Positions 24,517 through 33,919 of a DNA stretch of 64,000 bases are shown here, piece after piece (positions within the stretch are counted from its first letter, which is position 1; every line of letters starts with the position of its first letter). The notes under the pieces were generated by a model, which saw only the letters and a program-made list of their open reading frames with translations, did no database searches and had not been told where the DNA came from. The stretch covers positions 1 to 64,000 of the forward strand of contig NZ_LCYG01000037.1 in assembly GCF_001017175.1 (NCBI RefSeq). Reading direction: 5' to 3'. The position numbers and the translations under genes were made by a program. Source of the stretch: Microvirga vignae (lineage in GTDB: Bacteria > Pseudomonadota > Alphaproteobacteria > Rhizobiales > Beijerinckiaceae).

Positions 24517-25833
24517 ATGAATGCTCCCGCACCCAAAATTTCGTTCGTGTCCCTGGGCTGCCCGAAGGCCCTGGTCGATTCTGAGCGCATCATCACGCAG
24601 CTGCGCGCTCAAGGTTACCAGTTGACCAAGGAGCATGACGGGGCCGACGTGGTCATTGTCAACACCTGCGGCTTCCTGGACAGTGCCAAGGCCGAGTCGC
24701 TTGAAGCCATCGGCGAGGCCATGGCCGAAAACGGCAAAGTCATCGTGACCGGCTGCATGGGCGCCGAGCCCGAGCAGATACGTGACCAGTTCCCGAACGT
24801 GCTTGCGATCACCGGCCCGCAGGCCTATGAATCCGTGGTCTCCGCCGTTCATCAGGCCGTTCCGCCTGCGCACGATCCCTTCATCGATCTCGTACCGCCC
24901 CAGGGCGTCAAGCTGACGCCGCGCCATTACGCGTATCTGAAGATCTCGGAAGGCTGCAACAATCGCTGCACCTTCTGCATCATCCCAAAGCTGCGCGGTA
25001 ACCTCGTCAGCCGCCCAATCGGCGATGTGCTGCGCGAGGCCGAGAGGCTCGCCAAGGCCGGTGTGAAGGAGCTGCTGGTGATCTCGCAGGACACCAGCGC
25101 CTACGGCCTCGACATCAAGTACCAGCCGAGCCTCTGGAAGGATCGCGAGGTCCGCACGCGCTTCTATGAGCTTGCCAAGGAACTCGGTGATCTCGGCATG
25201 TGGGTGCGTATGCACTACGTCTACCCCTACCCGCACGTGGACGAGGTCATCCCGCTCATGGCGCAGGGCAAGATCCTTCCCTACCTCGACATCCCGTTCC
25301 AGCACGCTTCGCCGAGCGTGCTCAAGGCCATGCGCCGCCCCGGCAACCAGGAGAAGACCCTGGAGCGCATCAAGAAGTGGCGTGAGATCTGCCCGGATCT
25401 TGCCATCCGCTCCACGTTCATCGTCGGCTTCCCCGGCGAGACGGAAGAGGATGTGGACTTCCTGATGCAGTGGCTAAAGGAAGCGAAAATCGACCGTGCC
25501 GGCTGCTTCCAGTACGAACCCGTGCAGGGCGCGCCCGCCAACGAACTCGCCGGTGCGGTTCCGCCGGAGGTCAAGGAAGCACGCTGGCACCGCTTCATGC
25601 AGACCCAGCAGGATGTCAGCGCCAAGCTGCTCAAAGGTCGCGTCGGCAAGACGCTCCCCGTCATCATTGACGAGATCGGTGCAACGGTCGCCACAGGCCG
25701 CACCAAGTATGACGCGCCGGAGATCGACGGCGTCGTCTATGTGGCCTCGAAGAAGCCGCTGAAGCCGGGCGAGATTGTTGATGTGAAGATCGAAAGCTCG
25801 GACGAGTACGATCTGCACGGAACGGTGGTCTAA
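24517..25833 (+). CDS. rimO: ribosomal protein S12 methylthiotransferase RimO
   Basis: Radical-SAM enzyme that adds a methylthio group to the beta carbon of the conserved Asp of ribosomal protein S12; 438 residues. The N-terminal UPF0004 domain carries Cys15 ([12 protein letters not shown]), Cys51 ([10 protein letters not shown]) and Cys80 (VTGCMGAE) for the auxiliary cluster. The radical-SAM cluster uses Cys147, Cys151 and Cys154 (CNNRCTFC). The C-terminal TRAM domain starts near residue 375 ([12 protein letters not shown]). PKALVDSE and CIIPKLRG distinguish RimO from MiaB. It is a single-gene unit followed by a hairpin-forming repeat. Confidence 0.96.
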   Translation: MNAPAPKISFVSLGCPKALVDSERIITQLRAQGYQLTKEHDGADVVIVNTCGFLDSAKAESLEAIGEAMAENGKVIVTGCMGAEPEQIRDQFPNVLAITGPQAYESVVSAVHQAVPPAHDPFIDLVPPQGVKLTPRHYAYLKISEGCNNRCTFCIIPKLRGNLVSRPIGDVLREAERLAKAGVKELLVISQDTSAYGLDIKYQPSLWKDREVRTRFYELAKELGDLGMWVRMHYVYPYPHVDEVIPLMAQGKILPYLDIPFQHASPSVLKAMRRPGNQEKTLERIKKWREICPDLAIRSTFIVGFPGETEEDVDFLMQWLKEAKIDRAGCFQYEPVQGAPANELAGAVPPEVKEARWHRFMQTQQDVSAKLLKGRVGKTLPVIIDEIGATVATGRTKYDAPEIDGVVYVASKKPLKPGEIVDVKIESSDEYDLHGTVV

Positions 25834-25861
25834 GATCTCCCAAGGATAGCCGACACCTCAC

Positions 25862-25935
25862 CATCATCCCCGGCCCCGTGCCGGGGATCCACGTCTTTCA
25901 GCGGTTGAAGGCGTGGATGGCCGGAACAGGTTAGG
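25862..25935. repeat. GC-rich palindromic repeat after rimO
   Basis: ATCCCCGGC (25866-25874) pairs with GCCGGGGAT around a short loop, followed by a second imperfect stem with CCACG and CGTGG arms (CCACGTCTTTC ... GAAGGCGTGG). This two-hairpin layout, with GGGGATCCACG joining the two, is a dispersed repeat I know from Methylobacterium/Microvirga-type genomes. It can act as the rimO terminator. It also forms the 3' end of the decayed nicotinamidase gene, where it appears to have replaced the last codons. Confidence 0.7.
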
Positions 25936-26530
25936 TCCTGCCGAGCCTGTTCAAGTGAGCCATTGGTGTGGATGGCACGCGAGGCATCCTCGATCAAGCT
26001 ACGTCTCGAACCCGGCCGCCACGGCGTCGAGAGCGGTCCACGCCACACAGAAATCCGTCGCCAGACCGGCGCAGAAGACACGCTTGAAACCACGCCCCTT
26101 GCGGTACCTTCAAGGCCCGTCGAGGTCTTCCGGGCGGCTTCCTTGAACCCCGAACAGCTGTCGATGCCTTCGTTGTAGCCTTTGCGGATGACGAGATGAG
26201 CGTGCGGGACCAGCAGACCGCGGGATATCTCGGCACCTGGCGTACCCTGAATACAATGGTCCGGCCAGAGCACCTGTTGGCCGTAGTGCAATTCGGTCAA
26301 ATCGACGGGCTGCTTGGCCGGATGCTGGACGCGAAAGAAGCATGCCTGCCTGGATGTCGATCCTGCGTCAGAACGACATGTCGAATGGCTTGGGCCAGCC
26401 GGTTGGTGGGCTCGATGACTGCGTCCCCATCCGGCATGGCAAGTGCGCCGCCCGGGAGGACGTCATACTGAACATCCACGACCATAGGGACGTTCGGATC
26501 ACTCAGTTTGATCGCGTTTTGCTCGGCCAC
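25930..26530 (-). pseudogene. pncA: nicotinamidase/pyrazinamidase PncA, frameshifted and truncated
   Basis: Minus-strand pieces in different frames match PncA. The first runs from about 26530: PMVVDVQYDVLPGGALAMPDGDAV, then HVVLTQDRHPGRHASFASS. A one-base loss near 26328 moves the frame to HPAKQPVDLTELHYG and VLWPDHCIQGTPGAE, and LVIRKGYNEGIDSCSGFKEA. A further pair of shifts spans the stretch encoding FCAGLATDFCVAWTALDA (about 26080-26020), which holds the would-be catalytic Cys, and the frame returns for IEDASRAIHTNGSL. The C-terminus then runs into the repeat at 25862-25935. The enzyme would deamidate nicotinamide to nicotinate in NAD salvage; as written it cannot be made. Usual length is about 200 residues, so little else is missing. 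Confidence 0.87.
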
Positions 26531-26574
26531 TTGCAGCGCCCTCGCCTTACGCGTGAATTATCATGAGCTGAACG

Positions 26575-26604
26575 AAAAAGGCAGCCGAGCGATCGGCTGC
26601 CTTT
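26575..26604 (-). terminator. rho-independent terminator of the BMP transporter operon
   Basis: On the minus strand AAAGGCAGCCGA pairs with TCGGCTGCCTTT around a 4-base loop and is followed by TT, giving a 12-base stem with a five-T run. It starts 24 bases after the stop of the binding protein gene, the last gene of the operon. Confidence 0.9.
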
Positions 26605-26628
26605 ACAGGTTCGAACAGAGACCGCCGC

Positions 26629-27705
26629 TTATTGCGGGATCTTGTCCTCGATACCCTTCACGTAGAAGTTCATGCCGAGGATCTGCTCATCGGAGAGTGC
26701 ACCGTTGCCTTTGCACTCGATCTCCTTGCCGTCTTGGCCGATAACCGGGCACTTGAAGGGGTTGACCTTACCGGACTTGATCGCAGCCTCGGTCTCCTCA
26801 GCCATCTTCTTCACGTCGTCTGGCATGTTCTTGTAGGGCGACATGACCACCATGTGGGCGGCAAGGCCGCCCCAGGTGTCTTCCGACTTCCAGGTGCCGT
26901 CGAGAACAGCCTTGGTGCGAGCGACGTAGTAGTCGGACCAGTTGTCGACGATGGCGGTAAGCTGCGCCTTCGGAGCGAAGCGCTCCATATCGGAAGCCTG
27001 GCCGAAGCCGAACTTGCCACGCGCCTCAGCAGCCTGAATCGGAGCCGGGCTGTCCGTGTGCTGGGCAATCACGTCCACGCCCTGATCGAGCAGAGCCTTG
27101 GCAGCATCGCCCTCCTTCGCGGGATCATACCAGGAGTTCGCCCAGACCACCTTGATCTTCACATTCGGATTCACCGACTGCGCGCCGAGGAAGTAGGAGT
27201 TGATGCCCGAGATCACTTCCGGGATCGGGAAGGCGCCCACATAGCCGATGGTGCCGGACTTGGTCATCTTGCCGGCGATCTGGCCGATGATGTAGCGGCC
27301 CTCATGGAACTTCGCGGCATAAGTCGAGAGGTTCGGGGCGCGCTTGAAGCCGGTAGCGTGTTCGAACTTGATGTTCGGGTACTTCTTGGCGACCTTCAGG
27401 GTCGGCTCCATGAATCCGAACGAGGTCGTGAAGATCAGGCCGTGGCCCGTGCGGGCGAGCTGCTCGATGGCGCGCTCGGAATCGGCTTCCGGAACGCTTT
27501 CCACATAGGTGGTCTCGACCTTGTCGCCAAAGGCCTTCTCGACGGCCTTGCGACCCTGATCGTGCTGATAGCTCCAACCGTGGTCGCCTACCGGGCCCAC
27601 ATAGATGAAGCCGACCTTCAGCTTCTGCTGGGCCGAGGCGGCACCTGCGGACAGGGCCAGGGCTGCAGCCCCAGCCAAAGCACCCATAATCGTCTTTGAA
27701 AACAT
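26629..27705 (-). CDS. BMP-family (PnrA-like) substrate-binding protein
   Basis: Periplasmic binding protein of the basic membrane protein/PnrA family, 358 residues. The signal peptide is cut near residue 25 (LSAGAASA) and the mature protein starts QKLKVGFIYVGPVGDHGWSYQHDQG, a family hallmark. Other features are VESVPEADSERAIEQLARTGHGLIF and IGYVGAFPIPEVISGINSYFLGA. Relatives bind purine nucleosides, so nucleoside uptake is the likely role. It is the last gene of the four-gene transporter operon (ATPase, two permeases, receptor), 102 bases after the second permease, and is followed by a strong terminator. Confidence 0.93.
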   Translation of the reverse strand: MFSKTIMGALAGAAALALSAGAASAQQKLKVGFIYVGPVGDHGWSYQHDQGRKAVEKAFGDKVETTYVESVPEADSERAIEQLARTGHGLIFTTSFGFMEPTLKVAKKYPNIKFEHATGFKRAPNLSTYAAKFHEGRYIIGQIAGKMTKSGTIGYVGAFPIPEVISGINSYFLGAQSVNPNVKIKVVWANSWYDPAKEGDAAKALLDQGVDVIAQHTDSPAPIQAAEARGKFGFGQASDMERFAPKAQLTAIVDNWSDYYVARTKAVLDGTWKSEDTWGGLAAHMVVMSPYKNMPDDVKKMAEETEAAIKSGKVNPFKCPVIGQDGKEIECKGNGALSDEQILGMNFYVKGIEDKIPQ

Positions 27706-27807
27706 GCTCGCTCCCTCGAGTTAGATTTCAGACATTCCGTCGCAGGTCTGAGGCACTCTGGCAAGAATTCCCGTGCCTAGAATAAGTGCATGTTAACACC
27801 GGTTTGC

Positions 27808-28725
27808 TCATCGGTCAGGCACGAAGGGCATGCCGAGCGATCCGGGGGCCCCGATAGCCCGCCCATACCGCAAGGAGAGCAGCAGCAGGGCGATGATCGT
27901 GGCGAGATACGGCACGGCCGAAAGAAGCTGAGAGGGGATGCCCCATTGAGCAGCCTGCGCGTGGAGCTGGAGCACCGTGGCCGCGCCGAAGATGTAGGCT
28001 CCTACTAGTACCCAAGCTGGTCTCCAGGCAGCGAATACAACCAATGCCAGGGCGATCCAGCCTCGGCCCGCCGTCATGCCAGGGGACCAGAAGCGGGTAT
28101 AGACCAGGGCAAGGTAAGCGCCTGCCAAACCGGCGCAGGCGCCGCCGAACAGGATCGCAAGAAACCGCACACGCAGGACGGGAAGGCCCAGGCCATGGGC
28201 GGATGCATGGTTCTCACCGATGGACCGCAGGGTCAGGCCGGAGCGCGTGCGCTTGAGATAGATGGCGATCAGGATCGTCAGGGCGATGGACGCGTAGACG
28301 AAGAGATCCTGCTCGAAGAAGAGGCGCCCAACCACGGGGATGTCGCTCAGACCCGGAATGTCGATCGGAGCGATAGGATCGCGCCGCGAGCCGACGAAAG
28401 GCGCACCGATGAGCCCCGACAAGCCCAGACCAAAGATCGTAAGGGCCAGTCCCGAACCGACTTGGTTTGCGGCGAACCCAAGTACCACAAGGGCGAACAG
28501 GGCCGCCATGAACGCGCCTGCCAGAATGCCGGCAGCGACGCCGATCAGCGTGGAGTCAAAGGTGACGGCGGCTGCAAAGGAGCAAGCCGCCCCCATGGCC
28601 ATCATGCCTTCGACGCCGAGATTCAGGATACCGGAACGCTCAGTCACCAACTCGCCCAAGGCGGCAATCAGCAGCGGCGTGGATGCGGTGACGATAGTCA
28701 GGAGGATGGCCTCGAAGGTGGTCAT
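27808..28725 (-). CDS. nucleoside ABC transporter permease 2 (NupQ/YufQ type)
   Basis: Second inner-membrane permease of the BMP-type importer, 305 residues, eight or nine hydrophobic segments. Family features are ATPLLIAALGELVTERSGILNLGVEGMMAMGA-type residues at 14-45 (GILNLGVEGMM is the core), the coupling region LRSIGENHASAHGLGLP near 175 and GAYLALVYTRFWSPGMTAGRGWIALALV. It overlaps the preceding permease gene by four bases (ATGA). Confidence 0.92.
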   Translation of the reverse strand: MTTFEAILLTIVTASTPLLIAALGELVTERSGILNLGVEGMMAMGAACSFAAAVTFDSTLIGVAAGILAGAFMAALFALVVLGFAANQVGSGLALTIFGLGLSGLIGAPFVGSRRDPIAPIDIPGLSDIPVVGRLFFEQDLFVYASIALTILIAIYLKRTRSGLTLRSIGENHASAHGLGLPVLRVRFLAILFGGACAGLAGAYLALVYTRFWSPGMTAGRGWIALALVVFAAWRPAWVLVGAYIFGAATVLQLHAQAAQWGIPSQLLSAVPYLATIIALLLLSLRYGRAIGAPGSLGMPFVPDR

Positions 28726-29798
28726 TTTCCCCCTCCACGGGTCACGAAACGGATGCGGTAGCTCACGAGCGCATCGGCCGCGAGAACACAGAGCAGAAGA
28801 ATGCCCTGGAAAGCCTGCGTGAGATCGAGCGGGAGTTTCAGCAGGATCTGCGCGCTCTCACCACCAATGAAAGTCAGCGCCACCACGAGCGCCGCAATGA
28901 GAATGCCAACCGGGTTGAGACGTCCGAGATAGGCAACGGTGATCGCCGTAAAGCCGTATCCCGGCGAGATCGATGGCTGGAGTTGTCCGATCTGTCCCGA
29001 GACTTCAACGATGCCTGCAAGTCCTGCCAGACCGCCCGAAATGGCAAACACCGCCATCGTGGTCGCCTTCGAGCTGAATCCGGCGAAACGAGCAGCACGG
29101 GGCGCATCTCCAGTCAGCTTGAGACGATAGCCAAAGAGAGTGCGCCCCAGAATGATCGCAGTGATCACGATGGCGACAAGGGCGAAAATCGCCCCCCAAT
29201 GAATGCGGCTGCCCTCCATGATGGATGGCAAGGTCGCGGCCGGATCGAAGGTCACCGATTGCGGAAAGTTGAAGCCCTTCGGATCGCGCCAAGGGCCACG
29301 CGACAGATAATCCAGGAAAAGTTGTGCCACATAGACCAGCATGAGGCTGGTGAGGATCTCATTGACGCCGAAGCGGATCTTCAGAAAGGCAGGGATCAGG
29401 CCGTAAAGCGCCCCGCCGATGATGCCGAGCAGGAGCATGGCAGGCAGGACCCAAGCCCCCGCATCCGTCCCGTGGGTCCTGAGAGCCAGCCAGCCGCCGA
29501 AGACGGCGCCGATCACGTATTGGCCTTCCGCTCCGATGTTCCAGAGATTGGCGCGAAAGCAATAGGACAGGCCGATGGCGATCAGCATCAAAGGCGTCGC
29601 CTTGACCAGCAGTTCCTGCAGCGACCACGGATCGCTCAAGGGCTGGAGCACGTAAACATCGAATGCTGCGATGGGAGATCGCCCCATCAGCCAGATCACG
29701 ACACCCGCAATGAGGAAGGCCGTAATGAAGGCAGCGACCGGCGCGAGCGCCCGCGCAACGGGTGACACGGTTGTACGGGGCGTGAGCTCAAACCGCAT
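28722..29798 (-). CDS. nucleoside ABC transporter permease 1 (NupP/YufP type)
   Basis: First permease of the BMP-type importer, 358 residues. The core family motif is FRANLWNIGAEGQYVIGAVFGGWLAL near residue 85-110, with FGVNEILTSLMLVYVAQLFLDYL near 145 and the coupling segment LTGDAPRAARFAGFSSK near 235. The gene starts 11 bases inside the 3' end of the ATPase gene and overlaps the next permease by four bases, so the operon is tightly coupled. Confidence 0.92.
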   Translation of the reverse strand: MRFELTPRTTVSPVARALAPVAAFITAFLIAGVVIWLMGRSPIAAFDVYVLQPLSDPWSLQELLVKATPLMLIAIGLSYCFRANLWNIGAEGQYVIGAVFGGWLALRTHGTDAGAWVLPAMLLLGIIGGALYGLIPAFLKIRFGVNEILTSLMLVYVAQLFLDYLSRGPWRDPKGFNFPQSVTFDPAATLPSIMEGSRIHWGAIFALVAIVITAIILGRTLFGYRLKLTGDAPRAARFAGFSSKATTMAVFAISGGLAGLAGIVEVSGQIGQLQPSISPGYGFTAITVAYLGRLNPVGILIAALVVALTFIGGESAQILLKLPLDLTQAFQGILLLCVLAADALVSYRIRFVTRGGGK

Positions 29799-31335
29799 GA
29801 GCGCCCCCTTGAGCTTGAGCCACGCCTAGCATTTCAAGGCCGACTGCCTCCCTGGTCCATGCCCTGATAGGTTTCAGCGGGCTCAAACTTCCCTGATGGA
29901 TCACCGCCATCTGGTCCGCGACTTCGAACAACTCGTCGAGATCCTGGCTCACCACCACGACGGCGCTGCCCTCGCGGGCCAGATCGACAAGCGCCTGACG
30001 GATAAGGCGGGCAGCACCCGCATCCACACCCCAGGTCGGCTGATCGACGATCAACAGCTTCGGCTTGCGGATGATCTCGCGCCCGATCACGAATTTCTGC
30101 AGGTTGCCGCCGGAGAGCTTGCGCGCCTGCGGATCGCCTTCCGGCGTGCGGACATCGAAGCTCTTGATGATCGTGCGTGCGAGCCGCTTGGCGGCATTGA
30201 GGAGGATAAACCCGGAGCGGCTCACTTCCGTCGCCGCGTGGGAAATCAGCGTATTCTCACTCAAACGGTGGGTCGGAGCTGCTGCATGGCCCAGACGCTC
30301 CTCCGGCACGAAAGCGGCCGAGAGGCGGCGGCGGGTGTCGATCCCAATCGTGCCGCAAGCCCGGCCGGCAATAGTGACGGTGTCGGCCCGGTCGGCCAGC
30401 CGCTCGCCGGACAAGGCCGCGAACAATTCGCTCTGCCCGTTACCGGCAACGCCTGCGATGCCGACGATCTCACCAGCGCGCGCCACGAAGTTGATGTCCT
30501 TGAGGGCAACGCCATGAAGGCCTGCGGGCGGCATGTTGAGATGGTTGACCCGCAGAACCTCTCCCTGAGGGGCGTGAGGAGCATCGGAACGGATCTCGCC
30601 GACTTCGTTACCGACCATGAGCGCAGCAATCTCCCGCGCGGAAATCGCGCGCGGATCGATCGTCGCCACCACACGCCCTGCCCTCAGGATCGTGGCGCGG
30701 CGGCAAAGGCGGCGCACCTCTTCCAGCTTATGGGAAATGTAGAGGATCGAGCAGCCTTCGGCCGAGAGCTTGTCCAGGGTCTTGAACAGATGCTCGGCCT
30801 CTTGGGGTGTGAGAACCGAAGTCGGCTCGTCGAGGATCAGAAGTCGCGGATTTTGCAGGAGGCAGCGAACGATCTCGATGCGCTGACGCTCGCCCGCCGA
30901 CAGCGTCCAGACCGCCCGATCCGCATCGAGAGCCAAGCCATAGGTCCGACTGATCTCGCTTAAGCGGCTGCGAACCATGGCGAGGTCCCACTCATCCGAG
31001 AGCGCCACTGCAATGTTCTCGGCCACCGTCATCTCGTCGAAGAGCGAGAAGTGCTGGAACACCATCCCGAGGCCGAGGGCCCGCGCTTCGACGGGGGAGC
31101 CGATAGTGACTGGCCTTCCCTCCCATCGGATTTCACCAGCGCTGGGCTCGATCACACCGTAAAGGATCTTCACCAGAGTGGACTTGCCTGCTCCATTTTC
31201 GCCAAGGAGAGCATGGATTTCCCCCGGCGCGATCGCCAGATCGATGCCGTCATTGGCGAGGAGGTCGCCATAGCGCTTGCTGATCCCTTTAAGCTCGACG
31301 AAGGGTGGCCCAGATGGTGATACGTCTTCCTTCAC
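29788..31335 (-). CDS. nucleoside ABC transporter ATP-binding protein (NupO/YufO type)
   Basis: Tandem-ABC ATPase, 515 residues, first gene of the BMP-type importer operon. The N-terminal domain is complete: Walker [10 protein letters not shown] (about residue 45), Q-loop VFQHFSLFDEMTVAENI, signature LSAGERQRIEIVR and Walker [12 protein letters not shown]. The C-terminal domain is degenerate: VAGNGQSE in place of Walker A, signature LSGGNLQKFVIGREI and LLIVDQPTWGVDAG, where Gln replaces the catalytic Glu. One active and one degenerate site is usual in this subfamily. The 147 bases upstream are shared with the divergent UbiH-like gene. Confidence 0.93.
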   Translation of the reverse strand: MKEDVSPSGPPFVELKGISKRYGDLLANDGIDLAIAPGEIHALLGENGAGKSTLVKILYGVIEPSAGEIRWEGRPVTIGSPVEARALGLGMVFQHFSLFDEMTVAENIAVALSDEWDLAMVRSRLSEISRTYGLALDADRAVWTLSAGERQRIEIVRCLLQNPRLLILDEPTSVLTPQEAEHLFKTLDKLSAEGCSILYISHKLEEVRRLCRRATILRAGRVVATIDPRAISAREIAALMVGNEVGEIRSDAPHAPQGEVLRVNHLNMPPAGLHGVALKDINFVARAGEIVGIAGVAGNGQSELFAALSGERLADRADTVTIAGRACGTIGIDTRRRLSAAFVPEERLGHAAAPTHRLSENTLISHAATEVSRSGFILLNAAKRLARTIIKSFDVRTPEGDPQARKLSGGNLQKFVIGREIIRKPKLLIVDQPTWGVDAGAARLIRQALVDLAREGSAVVVVSQDLDELFEVADQMAVIHQGSLSPLKPIRAWTREAVGLEMLGVAQAQGGAHAV

Positions 31336-31482
31336 GCAAGCGACTCTGACTTAAAAAGGAAAAGGGTCCGACAAGAACCATGGATAACGATCATAGGGAT
31401 GCGCCGCACAGGTCGGCAATGGCGAATCCATGGTTTATTGTGAGTCGGCAAGCCGTCCACAATCAGATGACGGGGAAATTCC

Positions 31483-32691
31483 TTGGTCCAGAAAAGCTAT
31501 AGCATTGCCATTGTTGGTGCCGGAGCTGCCGGCCTGAGTGCCGCCATTGCCTTCGCCCGCGATGGCTTCGAAACGGTTCTGATCGGCGGTCTGGACGTGC
31601 GACGTGATGGGCGCACCGTTGCCCTTCTCAATGGCTCCGTCCGATTCCTGAAAGCGCTGGGTGTTTGGCCTGCCGTGGCTCCGGAAGCGGCTCCGCTCGA
31701 GACCATGCGGATCATCGACGACACAGGCAGTCTCTTCCGGCCACCGCCGGTCTCATTTTCCTCGCGCGAGATCGACCTCGATGCCTTCGGCTGGAACATC
31801 GAGAATGCGACGCTGGTGGAAGGACTCGCCGAAGCGGCCCGAGATTATGAGTATCTGACCATCATAACCGAGCAGGCCAAGGATTTCCGCGCCGAGGCGA
31901 ACCGGGCCATCGTCACGCTGACTGACGGCTCGGAAATAGAGGCCAATCTTGTCGTAGCTGCCGACGGGCGCAATTCCCAACTTCGCCGGATTGCAGGGAT
32001 CGAGGCCCATACCTGGTCCTATCCTCAAACGGCTCTCACCGCGATCCTGGCCCATAACCGGGAGCATCGGGAGATGTCGACCGAGTTTCACACCCGCCAC
32101 GGACCCTTCACCCTCGTTCCCCTTCCGGGCAAGCGCTCCAGCCTCGTCTGGGTGACGAGCCCGAAACAGGCTGAACGCCTCGCGAAGCTCGACGATGAAG
32201 CGCTGGCATTGGAGATCGAGCGCCAGGCTCACTCTTCTCTCGGTGCCATGCGCATTGACGGGCCACGGGGGCTGGTGCCCATGAGCGGCCTTTCGGTCGA
32301 TCGCTTTGGAGCGCCCCGCCTCGCACTCGTGGGCGAGGCCGCGCACGTCTTCCCACCCATCGGCGCTCAGGGGCTCAATCTCGGGTTCCGCGACGTGGCG
32401 TCCTTGAGGGATGCAGTGGTGGATGCGTTCGACGATGGGCGCGAGCCCGGATCGCCCGAAACCTTGCGGCAGTACCAGCGCAGCCGCGATCTCGACGTCC
32501 GCCTGCGCACGGCCGCGGTGGATGGCCTCAATCGAACCCTTCTCACCGGCCTCCTGCCCGCCGATCTTCTCAGAGGCGCGGGACTTCTCGCTCTCAGCAA
32601 GGTCGGCTTCCTGCGCCGCGCTGTCATGCGCGAAGGCGTGCTGCCCCATTTGGGCGCGCCTCGCCTCATGCAGGATGCCTCAGCCGCTTAA
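31483..32691 (+). CDS. UbiH/VisC-family FAD-dependent monooxygenase
   Basis: A 402-residue flavoprotein of the aromatic-ring hydroxylase fold used in ubiquinone synthesis (UbiH/UbiF/UbiI type). FAD motifs are GAGAAGLSAAIAFARDG (about 11-27), the middle DG motif VVAADGRNSQLRR (about 160-172) and GEAAHVFPPIGAQGLNLGFRD (about 285-305). The start is a TTG at 31483 with GGGGAAA five bases upstream; no ATG fits, since the FAD motif starts ten residues in. It is most likely a ubiquinone-biosynthesis hydroxylase, but the position hydroxylated cannot be read from sequence. It ends with a four-base overlap against the convergent AEC transporter gene. Confidence 0.88.
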   Translation: MVQKSYSIAIVGAGAAGLSAAIAFARDGFETVLIGGLDVRRDGRTVALLNGSVRFLKALGVWPAVAPEAAPLETMRIIDDTGSLFRPPPVSFSSREIDLDAFGWNIENATLVEGLAEAARDYEYLTIITEQAKDFRAEANRAIVTLTDGSEIEANLVVAADGRNSQLRRIAGIEAHTWSYPQTALTAILAHNREHREMSTEFHTRHGPFTLVPLPGKRSSLVWVTSPKQAERLAKLDDEALALEIERQAHSSLGAMRIDGPRGLVPMSGLSVDRFGAPRLALVGEAAHVFPPIGAQGLNLGFRDVASLRDAVVDAFDDGREPGSPETLRQYQRSRDLDVRLRTAAVDGLNRTLLTGLLPADLLRGAGLLALSKVGFLRRAVMREGVLPHLGAPRLMQDASAA

Positions 32692-33659
32692 GGGATGAGA
32701 TCGTAGGGCAAGGTGCCGGTCTTGGTGGTGAGATAGAGCACCGCCGTCAACGTCAGGATCGACACCAGCGTCCCGATGAGAACGCAGGCTGAAGCCCGTT
32801 CTACGCCTACATTGTACTGGCTCGAGATCACGAAGATGTTCAAAGCGGGCGGCAGCGCCGCCATGACAATGGCCGCATAGGTCCAGGTCTGTCCGAAGTC
32901 ACCGACGGCCGACAGCACCACCCAGACCAGCAGCGGGTGCAGGATCAGCTTGATGAACACAAGGGCCGGCACCTCCCCCGGAACACGCCCCAAGGGGCGC
33001 AGGGCCACGGTCACGCCGAGGAGGAACAAGGCACAGGGCGCGGCAGAACCCGATAGCCATGTGATCATCTGATTAAGCGGGCCCGGCACTTCGAGATGCA
33101 GATAGCTCGCGGCGACGCCGATGGTCGTCGCCACGTTGAACGGATGGGTCGCGACACGCCAGATGATCCGCCGAATGGTGGCCGCCAGATTCAGCTTCTC
33201 CACACCCGCGACTGACATGAGCAGGGGTACCACCGAGAACAGGAACAGGTTGTCGAACACGAAGATGAGGACGACCGGCGCGCTGGCGGCGGGCCCCGTG
33301 GCGGCCAAGATCAGGGGTGGCCCCATGTAGCCGATGTTGGAATAGGAGCCGGCAACGCCCTGCATGACCGATTGCGGAAGCTCCTTCGTGTGGCGCCAGC
33401 CGGCTGCGAAGGACAGGAGGAAGGCGCAAGCCGTCGAAAAAGTGGTCGCTGCAACGAAAGCCCAATTCGCCAGCTGGTCCAGAGGCTTATCCGCGATCAG
33501 GCGGAAGAAGAGACACGGCAGCGCTACATAGATCAGGAAGAACTGCATCCAGGCCAGCCCACTCTCCGGCTGCTTGACCATCTTGCCGCAGAAGAAGCCG
33601 AGCCCGATGAGACCGAAGAACGGGGCAAGCAGATTGAAAAGCCCGATCAGGTCGGACAT
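32688..33659 (-). CDS. AEC family (auxin efflux carrier-like) transporter
   Basis: A 323-residue inner-membrane protein with about ten hydrophobic segments in two five-helix halves. The ATG at 33659 has AGGAG seven bases upstream; a longer reading adds a basic, non-membrane leader. Family features are FFGLIGLGFFCGKMVKQPESGLAWMQFF (about 14-41), GVAGSYSNIGYMGPPLILAA (about 108-127) and AALPPALNIFVISSQYNVG near residue 280. Bacterial AEC members export or import malonate, malate and other organic acids. The substrate here is unknown. Confidence 0.9.
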   Translation of the reverse strand: MSDLIGLFNLLAPFFGLIGLGFFCGKMVKQPESGLAWMQFFLIYVALPCLFFRLIADKPLDQLANWAFVAATTFSTACAFLLSFAAGWRHTKELPQSVMQGVAGSYSNIGYMGPPLILAATGPAASAPVVLIFVFDNLFLFSVVPLLMSVAGVEKLNLAATIRRIIWRVATHPFNVATTIGVAASYLHLEVPGPLNQMITWLSGSAAPCALFLLGVTVALRPLGRVPGEVPALVFIKLILHPLLVWVVLSAVGDFGQTWTYAAIVMAALPPALNIFVISSQYNVGVERASACVLIGTLVSILTLTAVLYLTTKTGTLPYDLIP

Positions 33660-33919
33660 CGCGGGCTCCTGAAGCGTGGGATAAGGCAGCGGGGACTTGG
33701 GGTAACTCTTCTGACAAGGTTCTAACCGTGCAGCAATCCCACCTTTGGAAGGCCTGCAGACCAAGAATGCAGACGTCGCTGACGATTTCTCTCCATTATG
33801 GTCGCTAACGTCTGCCGGCCACCGCAGTAAGCTCTTGGCGATACTCTCCGAATTGTGACGGTTGTGGATTTGGAGATTCCGACTTGTGCGCCTATATGCG
33901 AGTCCAAGGAGTTAGGACC

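Noticed and set aside
26632..27699. Open 355-codon plus-strand reading
   Set aside because: It is the mirror of the BMP receptor gene, with no ribosome binding site or family match.
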